A stretch of 64,000 nucleotides of DNA, from assembly GCF_004210215.2 (NCBI RefSeq), contig NZ_CP067394.1:3782001-3846000 (forward strand), given 5' to 3'. Below the pieces are notes generated by a model. It saw nothing but the letters and a program-made list of their open reading frames with translations, was not told where the DNA came from and did no database searches. The stretch is from Cryobacterium sp. SO1 (GTDB taxonomy: Bacteria; Actinomycetota; Actinomycetes; Actinomycetales; Microbacteriaceae). How positions within the stretch are numbered: the first letter of the stretch is position 1; every line of letters begins with the position of its first letter. Position numbers and translations under genes: made by a program. Positions 26,103 to 35,318 of the stretch are shown in pieces.

Positions 26103-27614
26103 ATGGCCACCTCAGATGCCACACCGAAAGAGCCCCGGGGCGTCGCTCTCGACCCGACGGTCGACCCGGTTGCGGCGGCGATCAACGCGGTGATCGACCC
26201 GCTGATCGCCAACGAGAAGGTCATCGCTGCCGGCTACGCGGAACGCACCCGGCTGCTGGCCGAGCTGGACCGGCTCGGCCACGACCCGCGGATCATCGCG
26301 GGCCTGTGCGGAGACCCGGTCGAGTCCGGCCGGAACGACCCCGACACCGGCGCTCACGGCCCGGCCTGGGACGACGAGGAACTGGCCCGCCGGTGCATGG
26401 CCGCCGAGGCTGCGGGGGCGTTGCGGTTGAAGGCGAGCACGGCGGGGATGATGGTGTTCAACGCCGTCCGCCTCACCGACCAGCTGCCCCAGTTCCACCA
26501 GGCGCTTCGCCGGGGCAGTATCACCTGGGGTCACGCGGTGAAGATGCTCGATCTCACCGACGGGGTGCCCGAAGAGATCCTGCCCGCGTTCGAAGCGAAG
26601 GTGCTGCCCGCAGCGGAGAAACTCACCTCCACCCAGTTCGTCCGGGTCGCCGGCCGAATCCTGGAGCGGATGCACCCGGTGCCCTTGCAGACCCGCGCCG
26701 ACGCCGGCTTCATCACACGCCGGGTGGTGTTGCGGCCCGACGCCGACGGAATGGCGTGGCTGAACGCCTACCTCAAAGCCGAAGACGCCCAGGCGATCTA
26801 CGACCGGCTCAGCCGCATCGCCGCCACCCTCGACACCGACGCGAGCGCCGAGGCCTCGACACCCGGCGCAGACCCGGCCGGCACCGGCGAGCCCCGCACC
26901 AAGGATCAGCGCCGCGCGGACGCGTACCGCGACCTGCTCCGCGACGGCGTCGGACCCGCCGGGCTCGGCCACGGCATCCGCGGCACCGTGCACGTCACCG
27001 TGCCCGCACTGACCCTGCTGGGCCGCAGCGACGAACCCGCCATCCTCGAGGGCTACGGCCCGATCGACCCCGAGGCCGCCCGCCGGATCGCCGGCACCGC
27101 GACCAGCTGGAGTCGCATCCTCACCCACCCCGAAACCGGCTGCCGACTCAGCATGGGCCGCGAGCAATACGCCCCACCGGCGGACATGCGCCGCTACCTC
27201 GACGCCCGCGACCGAACCTGCCAAGGCATCGGCTGCACCCGCCGCGCCACGCTCAGCGAAATCGACCACACCCGGCCCTGGAACACCGGCGGACCCACCG
27301 ACGTGGATAACCTCGTGAAACTTTGTAAATCATGCCACCGCCTCAAACACCAGTCCAGCTTCACCACCAACCAAGGCCCCGGCGGCGCCCTCACCTGGAC
27401 CACCCCCGCCGGCAGAAAATACGCCTCCGCCCCCGCCAACACCGACCCGGCCACCTACGACCCAGCCACCTACGACCAAGCCACCCTCTGCACCGCCGCC
27501 AACGACCCGGCCACCCTGAACCCCACCGCCCACGACAGCCCGCCACCCAAGCCGATCAACTCAGCGCCCTCCGCACCGCAGCAAGGCAGCACCGACACCC
27601 CTCCCCCGTTCTGA
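26103..27614 (+). CDS. DUF222 / HNH endonuclease-domain protein (first copy)
   Basis: 503-residue member of the large actinobacterial DUF222-HNH family; these proteins are common in multiple diverged copies and their biological role is unclear. The N-terminal DUF222 helical region covers roughly residues 30-330. The HNH nuclease motif follows near 370: CQGIGCTRRATLSEIDHTRPW, with the paired cysteines, the catalytic His in EIDH and a second zinc pair in CKSCH. The last 60 residues are Pro/Thr/Ala-rich low complexity with repeated DPATYDPATYD. The ATG has no clear ribosome site, so a leaderless transcript is possible. Sequence identity with the second copy at 52.9 kb is limited to the HNH core. 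Confidence 0.88.
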   Translation: MATSDATPKEPRGVALDPTVDPVAAAINAVIDPLIANEKVIAAGYAERTRLLAELDRLGHDPRIIAGLCGDPVESGRNDPDTGAHGPAWDDEELARRCMAAEAAGALRLKASTAGMMVFNAVRLTDQLPQFHQALRRGSITWGHAVKMLDLTDGVPEEILPAFEAKVLPAAEKLTSTQFVRVAGRILERMHPVPLQTRADAGFITRRVVLRPDADGMAWLNAYLKAEDAQAIYDRLSRIAATLDTDASAEASTPGADPAGTGEPRTKDQRRADAYRDLLRDGVGPAGLGHGIRGTVHVTVPALTLLGRSDEPAILEGYGPIDPEAARRIAGTATSWSRILTHPETGCRLSMGREQYAPPADMRRYLDARDRTCQGIGCTRRATLSEIDHTRPWNTGGPTDVDNLVKLCKSCHRLKHQSSFTTNQGPGGALTWTTPAGRKYASAPANTDPATYDPATYDQATLCTAANDPATLNPTAHDSPPPKPINSAPSAPQQGSTDTPPPF

Positions 27615-27726
27615 CCGATCCTGTCGACGATTCGTCGGCGTTCCCAGCAGGTATCCCGGTTAGGGTCGGAGGAAGAGCCCGGCACCTGGGAACGGCGCCG
27701 GAGCCCTCCGTCGCAAAGGAGCAGCC

Positions 27727-28233
27727 ATGGTGCGCACACCCCCGCCAGTCGTCGTCGGTGTCACGCCAGGTCAGCCTGATGCCGTGGTCCTGGCCGCATC
27801 GGAATTCGCCGCCCAGTTCGACGCCGAGCTCATCTGCGCATCGGTGGATCCCAGCCGCTACAGGCTGGAAGAACGGCCCGACGGCAGCATGACCAGCGCG
27901 TCGTTCGACCCGGACGCCCTCGAAACGGCCGAGGCCGAGTTCGATCCCGGCCTGCGGGCGCAAATCGAACGCGTCCTGCACGGCAGACCCGTGGTCTGGT
28001 CCACCAGAGCCCTCGCCGGCGAACCCGCCAAGGCCCTCGGGAACCTCGCCCGCACAGTGCGCGCCCTCATGATCATCGTCGGCTCCCGCGAACCGTCCGT
28101 GCGGCACACCCTGCGCACGTTCTTCATCGGGTCAGTGGCCGTGCGCCTGGCCCACGGGCAACAACGACCGGTGGTCATCATCCCGCTCAACCCGATGCCT
28201 TTCGGAACCGAATTACCCTGGAACGAGGAGTAG
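27727..28233 (+). CDS. Universal stress protein, single domain
   Basis: 168-residue UspA-like protein. The opening strand PPVVVGVTPGQ and the C-terminal ATP-binding loop VGSREPSVRHTLRTFFIGSVA near residue 120 are visible; the loop follows the G-2x-G-9x-G(S/T) pattern only approximately (GSRE in place of GxxG), so nucleotide binding is uncertain. It ends in VVIIP as usual. It has AAAGGAGC before the ATG and is a single-gene unit followed by a hairpin. Probably induced under stress or energy limitation; no operator was recognised. Confidence 0.83.
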   Translation: MVRTPPPVVVGVTPGQPDAVVLAASEFAAQFDAELICASVDPSRYRLEERPDGSMTSASFDPDALETAEAEFDPGLRAQIERVLHGRPVVWSTRALAGEPAKALGNLARTVRALMIIVGSREPSVRHTLRTFFIGSVAVRLAHGQQRPVVIIPLNPMPFGTELPWNEE

Positions 28234-28237
28234 ACCG

Positions 28238-28287
28238 GCGGATGCCTCACTCGGTGGCTGCCTCACCCTCTGGGCGGAGGCATCCGC
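28238..28287. terminator. Stem-loop after the universal stress protein gene
   Basis: Perfect 11-base arms GCGGATGCCTC / GAGGCATCCGC with a long loop, 4 bases after the stop codon. No T-run follows, as often in high-GC actinobacteria. Confidence 0.45.
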
Positions 28288-28357
28288 TCACCCCGCAGGC
28301 GGATGCGGCACCGGCGCCGCATGCCTAGCGTGGACATTACGCACAGAAGGGGCAGAC

Positions 28358-29242
28358 ATGCTCGAGATCAGGGACATCAACAAGCACTACGGCACCCATC
28401 AGGTACTCACCAACGTGAGCTTCAACGTGGGTGCCGGCCGCATGACCGGTTTCGTCGGGGCCAACGGCGCCGGCAAGACCACCTCGATGCGGATCATTCT
28501 GGGCGTGCTCTCGCCCGGCTCCGGCAGCGTGCTGCTCGACGGCAGCCCGCTCAGCGACGGCGATCGCCGCCGGTTCGGGTATATGCCGGAGGAACGGGGC
28601 CTCTACCCCAAGATGAAGGTCGCCGAACAGCTGGTCTACCTGGCCCGACTGCACGGCCTGACCACCAGCGCCGCCAAGCGCAACGCGAACGAGCTGCTCG
28701 AGCGCCTCGGCCTGGGCGAGCGCGCCAACGACCTCGTCGAGGCGCTGTCGCTGGGCAACCAGCAGCGCGCTCAGATCGCGGCGGCGCTCGTGCACGACCC
28801 CGAATTCCTGGTGCTCGACGAACCGTTCTCCGGCCTTGACCCCATCGCCGTCGAGGTCGTGCTCACGGTTCTCAAAGAGCGCGCCGCCGCCGGCGCCCCC
28901 GTGCTGTTCTCCTCGCACCAGCTCGACCTGGTCGAACGGCTCTGCGACGACCTCGTGATCATCGCCGCCGGCGAAATCCGCGCCAATGGGTCCCGCGAGC
29001 GTCTGCGCGACCAGTTCAGCACCCCCAGGTTCGAGATCCACACGGATGCCGACGCCGGCTGGATCCGCGGCATGACCGGCATCACCGTGATCGACTTCGA
29101 CGGCGGCGAGGCCGTCTTCGAAGCCGAGTCCGACGCCGCCAGCCAGCTGGTTCTCCGCGAGGCCCTCACCCGCGGCGCCGTGCATTCCTTCGGCCACCTC
29201 AGGCCCTCACTCGCCACCATCTTCAAGGAGGTCGTGCAATGA
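28358..29242 (+). CDS. ABC exporter ATP-binding protein (NatA-like)
   Basis: ATPase subunit (294 residues) of a two-gene exporter. Walker A GANGAGKTT lies near residue 35, the signature is LSLGNQQRAQIAAAL near 130 (the usual LSGGQ is replaced by LSLGN, common in NatA-like proteins), Walker B LVLDEPFSGLD near 149, and the switch region LFSSHQLDLVE near 185. The C-terminal DUF4162-like extension (about 215-294) is typical of this group. The stop overlaps the permease start, so the two are coupled. Substrate unknown: NatAB of Bacillus exports sodium, but relatives move drugs or peptides. Confidence 0.9.
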   Translation: MLEIRDINKHYGTHQVLTNVSFNVGAGRMTGFVGANGAGKTTSMRIILGVLSPGSGSVLLDGSPLSDGDRRRFGYMPEERGLYPKMKVAEQLVYLARLHGLTTSAAKRNANELLERLGLGERANDLVEALSLGNQQRAQIAAALVHDPEFLVLDEPFSGLDPIAVEVVLTVLKERAAAGAPVLFSSHQLDLVERLCDDLVIIAAGEIRANGSRERLRDQFSTPRFEIHTDADAGWIRGMTGITVIDFDGGEAVFEAESDAASQLVLREALTRGAVHSFGHLRPSLATIFKEVVQ

Positions 29243-30381
29243 GCACCGAAACAACGCCGGGCACTCACACCGGGTCCCCGCCCGCCTCGACCAGGGCCGC
29301 CCACACCGCGCCCAACTTCTGGGCCAGCGTCTGGCTGGTCGCCACCCGGGAGATCGTCTCGCGCCTGCGCAGCAAGGCGTTTCTCATCTCTACCGGCATA
29401 CTGCTGCTGATTGCGGTCGGCTCCGTCGTCGCCGGCGGCCTGATGAGCGCCAACCCGTCCACAACCCAGGTCGCCGTGGTCGGGTCGGCCGGCTCCGTCG
29501 TCGGCGAGTCCGCCGGTCTCACCATGGTCTCCGCCGACAACGTCGCGGCCGCCGAAGAGCTCGTGCGCGACGGCACCGTCGAAGCCGCCGTGGTTCCCAG
29601 CGACTCGCTGCTCGGCGTCAGTGTGATCGCCCTGGACTCGCCGCCGAGCGCGGTCATGAACGCGCTCAGCGTCGCCCCCACCGTCGAGCTGCTCGAGCCG
29701 GCCGAACAGGGCGGATTCCTCGTCTACATCGTGGCGCTCGGATTCGGCCTGGTGTTCTTCATGTCGGCACTCACCTTCGGTTCCACCATTGCGCAGAGCG
29801 TCGTCGAGGAGAAGCAGACCCGGGTAGTGGAGATTCTGATGTCCGCCATTCCGGTGCGTGCCCTCCTGGCTGGCAAGGTGGTGGGCAACTCCATCATGGC
29901 GCTGGGCCAAATCGTTGCTATCACACTCCTGGTGGGCATCGGCATGGCCGTCACCGGTCAACGGGTTCTGCTGGCCGATCTGGGGCCGGCGATCGGGTGG
30001 TTCGCGGTGTTCTTCGCCTTCGGCTTCGTGATGATCGCGGCCCTGTTCGCCGCGACGGCGTCGATGGTGTCCCGTCAGGAAGACGTCGGCTCCACCACGG
30101 CACCCGTGACCTACCTGGTGATGATCCCCTACTTCCTGGTGGTTTTCTTCAACGACAACCCGGTTGTGATGGCCATCATGTCCTACGTGCCGTTCTCGGC
30201 TCCGGTGGGCATGCCGGTGCGCGTCTTCCTGGGCTCGGCCGAGTGGTGGGAGCCGGTGCTGGCCCTGGTCATCCTCGCGGTGACCACCGCCGGGGTGATC
30301 GTTCTCGGCTCGCGCATCTACCGCAACTCGCTGCTGAGAATGGGCGGCCGCGTCACCATCAAGCAGGCCTTGCGCGGCTGA
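29239..30381 (+). CDS. ABC-2 type exporter permease (NatB-like)
   Basis: Membrane subunit (380 residues) of the exporter. After a cytoplasmic N-terminus ending in TREIVSRLRSKAFLIS, the first membrane segment is followed by an extracytoplasmic domain (about 70-155) and a cluster of five membrane segments from about 160 to 370. The VEEKQTRVVEILMSAI sequence near residue 190 is the conserved coupling element of NatB-like permeases. Start overlaps the ATPase gene stop by four bases. Its job is inferred only from the pairing. Confidence 0.9.
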   Translation: MSTETTPGTHTGSPPASTRAAHTAPNFWASVWLVATREIVSRLRSKAFLISTGILLLIAVGSVVAGGLMSANPSTTQVAVVGSAGSVVGESAGLTMVSADNVAAAEELVRDGTVEAAVVPSDSLLGVSVIALDSPPSAVMNALSVAPTVELLEPAEQGGFLVYIVALGFGLVFFMSALTFGSTIAQSVVEEKQTRVVEILMSAIPVRALLAGKVVGNSIMALGQIVAITLLVGIGMAVTGQRVLLADLGPAIGWFAVFFAFGFVMIAALFAATASMVSRQEDVGSTTAPVTYLVMIPYFLVVFFNDNPVVMAIMSYVPFSAPVGMPVRVFLGSAEWWEPVLALVILAVTTAGVIVLGSRIYRNSLLRMGGRVTIKQALRG

Positions 30382-30493
30382 TCGACCCGCGCGAGCGGAT
30401 CCGGTCCTGACCCGGGGTGCCCACACACTATCCGTGCGGCATCCCGGGGCAGACGCACAGATTCGCTACAGCGGTTTACGCCAAGATGGAGGG

Positions 30494-31564
30494 GTGACCT
30501 CCCTCCATGACCTGCTTTCCCGCGGCTTCGCATCCGACAACTACTCCGGCATTCACCCGGAGATCCTCGACGCCATCGTGCGAGCCAATGGCGCCCACCA
30601 GATCGCCTACGGCGACGACGTCTACACCGCGGAACTGCAGCGGGTTTTCGCGCGGCACTTCGGTGAGGGGGTTCAGGCGTACCCGGTGTTCAACGGCACC
30701 GGCGCCAACGTCACCGGCCTGCAATCGATGTTGCCGCGCTGGGGAGCGGTGGTCTGCGCGAGCACCGCGCACATCAACACCGATGAGGGCGGCGCCCCAG
30801 AGCGGGTCGGCGGGCTCAAGCTGCTGCCGGTCGAGACCCCCGACGGTAAGCTCACCCCGGCCCTGATCGACCAGGAGGCCTGGGGGTGGGGCGACGAGCA
30901 CCGCGCCCAGCCGCTGGTCGTGTCGATCACCCAGACCACCGAGCTGGGCACCCTGTACACCCCGGCCGAGGTGCGCGCCATCGCCGACCACGCGCACGCC
31001 AAGGGCATGCTGCTGCACATGGACGGCGCCCGCATCTCCAACGCCGCAGCCGCCCTGGGAGTACCGTTCCGCGAGTTCACCAGCGACGCCGGCGTCGACA
31101 TGCTCAGCTTCGGCGGCACCAAGAACGGCATGATGCTGGGTGAGTGCATCGTGGTACTGAACCCCGACGCATCCACCGGCCTGAAGTACCTGCGCAAGAT
31201 CAACATGCAACTCTCGTCGAAGATGCGGTTCATTTCGGCGCAGCTGATCGCCCTGCTCGACGGCGACCTGTGGCTGCGCAACGCCGATCACGCCAACGCC
31301 ATGGCCGCGCGTCTGCGCGGCGCACTCGAAGAGGGCTTGGCGGATGGTTCGGTGACCGGACTCTCGTTCAGCCAGCCCACCCAGGCCAACGCCATCTTCG
31401 CCGTGCTGCCCGCCGGCGTCGCCGACAAGGTGCGCGAGTTCTACAGGTTCTACGACTGGAACCCGGCCACCGGCGAGGTGCGCTGGATGTGCGGCTTCGA
31501 CACGACCACCGACGACGTCGACGACTTCGTCGCCGCCCTGAAGAAGGAACTGGTCAGCGCATGA
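30494..31564 (+). CDS. Threonine-aldolase-like PLP enzyme (beta-eliminating lyase family)
   Basis: Fold-type I pyridoxal-phosphate enzyme, 356 residues, resembling low-specificity L-threonine aldolase, which splits threonine to glycine and acetaldehyde. The N-terminal FASDNYSGIHPEILDAI, the cofactor-stacking region NGTGANVTGLQ near residue 70, the HMDGARISNAAAALGV segment near 175 (cofactor Asp and Arg) and the lysine in FGGTKNGMMLGE near 207 are all present. The GTG start is tentative: GGAGG lies very close before it and an earlier in-frame GTG exists, but the family N-terminus begins about here. The stop overlaps the acyl-CoA ligase start by four bases. Confidence 0.87.
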   Translation: MTSLHDLLSRGFASDNYSGIHPEILDAIVRANGAHQIAYGDDVYTAELQRVFARHFGEGVQAYPVFNGTGANVTGLQSMLPRWGAVVCASTAHINTDEGGAPERVGGLKLLPVETPDGKLTPALIDQEAWGWGDEHRAQPLVVSITQTTELGTLYTPAEVRAIADHAHAKGMLLHMDGARISNAAAALGVPFREFTSDAGVDMLSFGGTKNGMMLGECIVVLNPDASTGLKYLRKINMQLSSKMRFISAQLIALLDGDLWLRNADHANAMAARLRGALEEGLADGSVTGLSFSQPTQANAIFAVLPAGVADKVREFYRFYDWNPATGEVRWMCGFDTTTDDVDDFVAALKKELVSA

Positions 31565-33255
31565 ACGTCTTCACGACCAAGCCCTGGTTGAGCTCCTACG
31601 CCGCTGGCGTGCCCAACACCATCGCGGACCCGACCGAGACCCTCGTCGACATGATCGAGGGCTCCACCCGTCGGTTCGGCGCCTTGGTGGCGTTGGACTT
31701 CTTCGGCGGCACCATGACCTACGGCCAGCTGGGCGAGGAGATCTCCCGGGTGGCCAACGGCCTGCGCCGCCTGGGCGTCAAGCCCGGTGACCGGGTCGCC
31801 CTGGTGCTGCCGAACTGCCCGCAGCACATCGTGGCGTTCTACGCGGTGCTGCGCCTCGGCGCGATCGTCGTGGAGCACAACCCGCTGTACACCGAACGGG
31901 AACTCCGCCACCAGTTCGAAGACCACGGCGCGAGCGTCGCCATCGTCTGGGACAAGGTCTACTCCATGGTGCGTGACTTCCCGCGCGATATGGGCCTGCA
32001 CACTGTCGTTGCCGTCGACGTCACCCGGTCGATGCCGTTAGCCACCCGGTTGGCGCTGCGGCTGCCGATCTCCAAGTCCCGCACCGCCAGGGCCGCCCTC
32101 ACCGTGGCCCAGCCGCTCAAGGAAGCCATCGAGTGGAGCGCCCTGGTGGGCTCCCGCCGGCTGCGCACCGCGCATCCGCGCCCGCTGCTCGGCGACACCG
32201 CGGTGCTGCAGTACACCAGCGGCACCACCGGCTCGCCCAAGGGAGCCATCCTCACCCACTTCAACCTGCAGGCCAACGCCCAGCAGAGCGAGGCCTGGGT
32301 GCCCGGCCTCGAGCGCGGCAATGAGGTGTTCTACGGCGTCCTGCCGATGTTCCACGCCTACGGCCTCACCCTCTGCCTCACCGTCGCAATGTCGATCGGT
32401 GCCCGCCTGGTGCTGTTCCCCAAGTTCGACGAGGGCCTGGTGCTCAACGCCGTCAAGCGCACCCCACCCACGTTCCTGCCCGCGGTCCCGCCCATCTACG
32501 ACAGGCTCGTCACCGCCGCCGCCAGGAAGAACATCAGCCTGCGCGGCACCAAATACGCCATCTCCGGGGCGATGAGCCTGCCCCTGACCACCGTTGAGCT
32601 GTGGGAGAGGGCCACCGGGGGCCTGCTCGTGGAGGGCTACGGTATGACCGAATGCTCCCCCATCGCGGTGGGCAACCCGATGGGCCCGAGCCGCCGACCC
32701 GGCACCGTGGGGGTGCCGTTCCCCAGCACCGAGATCCGGGTGGTCGACCCGGCGGACCCGTCGGTCGACCGAGGCTTCGACGAGGAGGGCGAACTGCTCA
32801 TCCGCGGACCGCAGGTCTTCTCCGGTTACTGGGATCGCCCCACCGAGACCGCCCAGACACTGCTCCCGGACGGCTGGCTGCGCACCGGCGACATCGTCAC
32901 GGTGTCGCCGGATGGCTTCGTCACCATCGTGGACCGCATCAAGGAACTGATCATCACCGGCGGGTTCAACGTGTCGCCGTCGGAGGTGGAGGCGGCCCTG
33001 CTGTCGCACCCCGACGTGGCCGATGCCGCCGTTGTCGGCCTCAAGAGTGAGCACGGCGGCGAGGATGTCGTGGCCGCTGTGGTGCTCATCGCCGGCGCCA
33101 CCCTGGACGTGGCCGGGCTCCGGGAGTACTGCCGCACCCGCATCTCCGCGTACAAGGTGCCCCGCAAGATCGTCGAGGTCGACGACCTGCCCCGCTCGCT
33201 GATCGGCAAGGTCTTGCGCCGCAAAGTGCGCGACAACCTCGAACCGGCCGTCTGA
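31561..33255 (+). CDS. Long-chain fatty-acid--CoA ligase
   Basis: AMP-forming acyl-CoA synthetase (564 residues), activating fatty acids with ATP and CoA. Motifs: the P-loop YTSGTTGSPKGAILTHFN near residue 218, the A5 region VEGYGMTECSPI near 359, the A7-A8 segment DGWLRTGDIVTVSPDGFVTI near 434, RIKELIITGGFNVSPSEVE near 460 and the catalytic lysine in SLIGKVLRRKVRD near the C-terminus. The ATG overlaps the stop of the threonine-aldolase-like gene (ATGA), an unusual partner for a fatty acid ligase. The sequence is of normal length and appears intact. Chain-length preference cannot be read. Confidence 0.92.
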   Translation: MNVFTTKPWLSSYAAGVPNTIADPTETLVDMIEGSTRRFGALVALDFFGGTMTYGQLGEEISRVANGLRRLGVKPGDRVALVLPNCPQHIVAFYAVLRLGAIVVEHNPLYTERELRHQFEDHGASVAIVWDKVYSMVRDFPRDMGLHTVVAVDVTRSMPLATRLALRLPISKSRTARAALTVAQPLKEAIEWSALVGSRRLRTAHPRPLLGDTAVLQYTSGTTGSPKGAILTHFNLQANAQQSEAWVPGLERGNEVFYGVLPMFHAYGLTLCLTVAMSIGARLVLFPKFDEGLVLNAVKRTPPTFLPAVPPIYDRLVTAAARKNISLRGTKYAISGAMSLPLTTVELWERATGGLLVEGYGMTECSPIAVGNPMGPSRRPGTVGVPFPSTEIRVVDPADPSVDRGFDEEGELLIRGPQVFSGYWDRPTETAQTLLPDGWLRTGDIVTVSPDGFVTIVDRIKELIITGGFNVSPSEVEAALLSHPDVADAAVVGLKSEHGGEDVVAAVVLIAGATLDVAGLREYCRTRISAYKVPRKIVEVDDLPRSLIGKVLRRKVRDNLEPAV

Positions 33256-33378
33256 GCAGCACCCCCGCCTCAAATATGTGGATGCATGGAATATCTCGGC
33301 GCGCTCTGCGTTGACCCGACTGGGACGATGATGCCCCGCCCCGATATCGGAATCACGCACGAGAGAAAGCCGGGCATC

Positions 33379-33954
33379 ATGACCCTCATCACAGACACCC
33401 ACAGCCGCGCCGCCGACACCACGGCACCGATCCTGCCGGCGATGGCCGAGCGTTGGAGCCCCCGCGGCTTCGATCCGACCGCCGTCATCGACGAGGACAC
33501 TCTCACCACCGTGCTCGAGGCCGCCCGCTGGGCTCCGTCCGGCAACAACAACCAGCCGGCCCGCTTCATCGTGGCCCGACGCGGTTCGGAGAGCTTCCGC
33601 AAGATCCACTCCAACCTGATGGGCTTCAACCAGGCCTGGGCCGACAAGGCGTCGGTGCTGATCCTCAACATCGCCGAGGGTGACAACCCCTGGGCCCAGT
33701 ACGACCTGGGCCAGGCCGTCGCGCACCTCACCATCCAAGCGCAGCACGAGGGCCTCGCCACCCACCAGCTCGGCGGCATCGACCGCAAGGCCCTGGCCGA
33801 CGCGTTCCGCCTCAAGGCCAACCAGGATGCCGTCACCGTGACCGTGCTCGGTGTGCTCGGCGATGCCGCCGACCTCACCCCGGAGCTGCTCGAGCGCGAG
33901 ATCGCCCCGCGCACCCGCAAGCCGCTCACCGAGGTCCTGCTCGTCAACGACTGA
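33379..33954 (+). CDS. Nitroreductase-family oxidoreductase
   Basis: FMN-dependent reductase, 191 residues. The N-terminal MAERWSPRGFD and EAARWAPSGNNNQPARFIV (residues about 20-58) are the family's FMN-binding region, and the C-terminal block LDVLG-like sequence reads VTVLGVLGDAADL near 155. Substrates in this family range from nitroaromatics to enoates and cannot be specified. The ATG chosen follows GAGAGAAAG; an upstream extension is open but not family-like. A perfect 14-base-arm hairpin after the stop separates it from the convergent dehydrogenase gene. Confidence 0.87.
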   Translation: MTLITDTHSRAADTTAPILPAMAERWSPRGFDPTAVIDEDTLTTVLEAARWAPSGNNNQPARFIVARRGSESFRKIHSNLMGFNQAWADKASVLILNIAEGDNPWAQYDLGQAVAHLTIQAQHEGLATHQLGGIDRKALADAFRLKANQDAVTVTVLGVLGDAADLTPELLEREIAPRTRKPLTEVLLVND

Positions 33955-33973
33955 GCATCCCAGGTGTCGCACA

Positions 33974-34004
33974 AACGCCCCCTCGCTTCGAGCGAGGGGG
34001 CGTT
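33974..34004. terminator. Perfect 14-base-arm hairpin between convergent genes
   Basis: AACGCCCCCTCGCT and AGCGAGGGGGCGTT pair without mismatch around a 3-base loop (TCG), 20 bases after the nitroreductase stop and 20 bases from the dehydrogenase stop. A strong bidirectional terminator of the type common in GC-rich genomes, without T-run. Confidence 0.8.
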
Positions 34005-34024
34005 CGTCATGTGAGGGGTGCGGG

Positions 34025-35074
34025 CTACGGGCGCAGCAGCACCTTGATGGCGCGGCGTTCGTCCATGGCGGCGTACGCTTCGGCCACCTCGGTGAGAGGC
34101 AGCTGCAGGTCGAACACCCGGCCGGGGTTGATCGCCCCGCTGAGCACCTCGGGCAGCAGCTCCTCCACATAGGCGCGCACGGAGGCGACGCCGCCGTTGA
34201 CGCCGACGTTCCGGCCGAACAGGGCCTTGATCGGCAGTTCGGCGCCGCCGTTCGGCACGCCGACGTAGCCGACCATGCCGCCGGGGCGAGCCGAGCGGAT
34301 CGCCTGGTCCATCGACTCCTCGGTGCCGACGCACTCGAGCACGCAGTCCGCGCCGACGCCGTCGAACATCTCGTGGATGCGCTCAACGCCCGCATCGCCG
34401 CGCTCCTCCACGATGTCGGTGGCGCCGAACTCGCGGGCCACGGCCTGCCGGTCCGCGTGCCTGGACATGGCCACGATGCGGGAGGCGCCGAGCCGCTTGG
34501 CGGCGATGATCGCGCAGAGGCCCACGGCCCCGTCGCCGACCACCACGACGGTGCTGCCGGTGGTGACGCCGGCCGAGACGGCGGCGTGGTGGCCGGTTCC
34601 CATCACATCGGCCAGAGTGAGGAGGCCCGGAACCTGGGCATCCGTGGGCTGCACAGGGGTGGCGACGAGGGAGCCGTCGGCGTGCGGAACCCGCACGCGC
34701 TCGCCCTGGGCGCCGTCGGCGAAGCCGCCGAGGCTGTCGTCGGAGCCCCACCAGCCGCCGTTCAGGCAGGAGGTGCTGACGCCGTTCTGACAGTTGACGC
34801 AGGTGTTGTCGCAGTCGTAGAACGGGGCGATGACGAAGTCGCCCACCTTGATGGTCTGCACGTCGGGGCCGATTTCGTCGACGATGCCGACGAACTCGTG
34901 GCCGATCCGGTGCGGTTCGTCGGTGGGGGTCACGCCGCGGTAGGGCCAGAGGTCTGAGCCGCAGACGCAGGCCGCGACGACCCGCACGATGGCGTCACCG
35001 CCGGTGGAGAGGACGGGGTTGGGTACTTCATCGAGTCGGATATCCCGCTCGCCGTAAATTACTGTTGCACGCAT
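34025..35074 (-). CDS. Zinc-dependent alcohol dehydrogenase family protein
   Basis: Medium-chain dehydrogenase/reductase, 349 residues. The catalytic zinc ligands are in CVCGSDLW (Cys near residue 38) and RIGHEFVG (near 58); the structural zinc lobe has four cysteines in DCDNTCVNCQNGVSTSC (residues about 87-103). The cofactor loop is VVVVGDGAVGLCA near 178. The group resembles glutathione-independent formaldehyde and sorbitol-type dehydrogenases but the substrate is not evident. The region of the tail MDERRAIKVLLRP is complete. Transcribed alone, away from a 244-base spacer that ends the histidine kinase gene. Confidence 0.9.
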   Translation of the reverse strand: MRATVIYGERDIRLDEVPNPVLSTGGDAIVRVVAACVCGSDLWPYRGVTPTDEPHRIGHEFVGIVDEIGPDVQTIKVGDFVIAPFYDCDNTCVNCQNGVSTSCLNGGWWGSDDSLGGFADGAQGERVRVPHADGSLVATPVQPTDAQVPGLLTLADVMGTGHHAAVSAGVTTGSTVVVVGDGAVGLCAIIAAKRLGASRIVAMSRHADRQAVAREFGATDIVEERGDAGVERIHEMFDGVGADCVLECVGTEESMDQAIRSARPGGMVGYVGVPNGGAELPIKALFGRNVGVNGGVASVRAYVEELLPEVLSGAINPGRVFDLQLPLTEVAEAYAAMDERRAIKVLLRP

Positions 35075-35259
35075 CCCAAAAGCCTACGCCGTTCCTCCGA
35101 CTGTGAGCGTTGCCCCCAAAATTCGCGGGACCTCGCCGTGCTCACAGCCCAGCGGCACCCCGGCGTGGTGGGCACCACGTCACCCCGCTGGTGCAGGAAC
35201 ACGGCCGGCAGCCACGCCGCCCGGTGACGGATGTGCGGGCCCAGCCGCCCGACGTCAGC

Positions 35260-35313
35260 AAAAAAGGACAAAGTCACTTCACAAGGACGTTTTCGGGGAT
35301 CCCCTCCTTTTTT
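35260..35313. terminator. Terminator-like structure of the orphan histidine kinase, with a motif shared at 39.4 kb
   Basis: AAAAAAGGA (35260-35268) and TCCTTTTTT (35305-35313) pair perfectly, enclosing GGGGATCCCC and the 20-base motif at 35270-35289 that recurs at 39431-39450 with 18 of 20 identities. On the minus strand the structure ends in T6, right after the kinase stop codon, so it may be an intrinsic terminator. The rest of the 244-base spacer shows nothing convincing. Confidence 0.55.
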
Positions 35314-35318
35314 GCGCA

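Noticed and set aside
32038..34395. Long minus-strand frame across the acyl-CoA ligase and nitroreductase genes
   Set aside because: It crosses two well-supported genes and a terminator hairpin; composition is that of a shadow frame.
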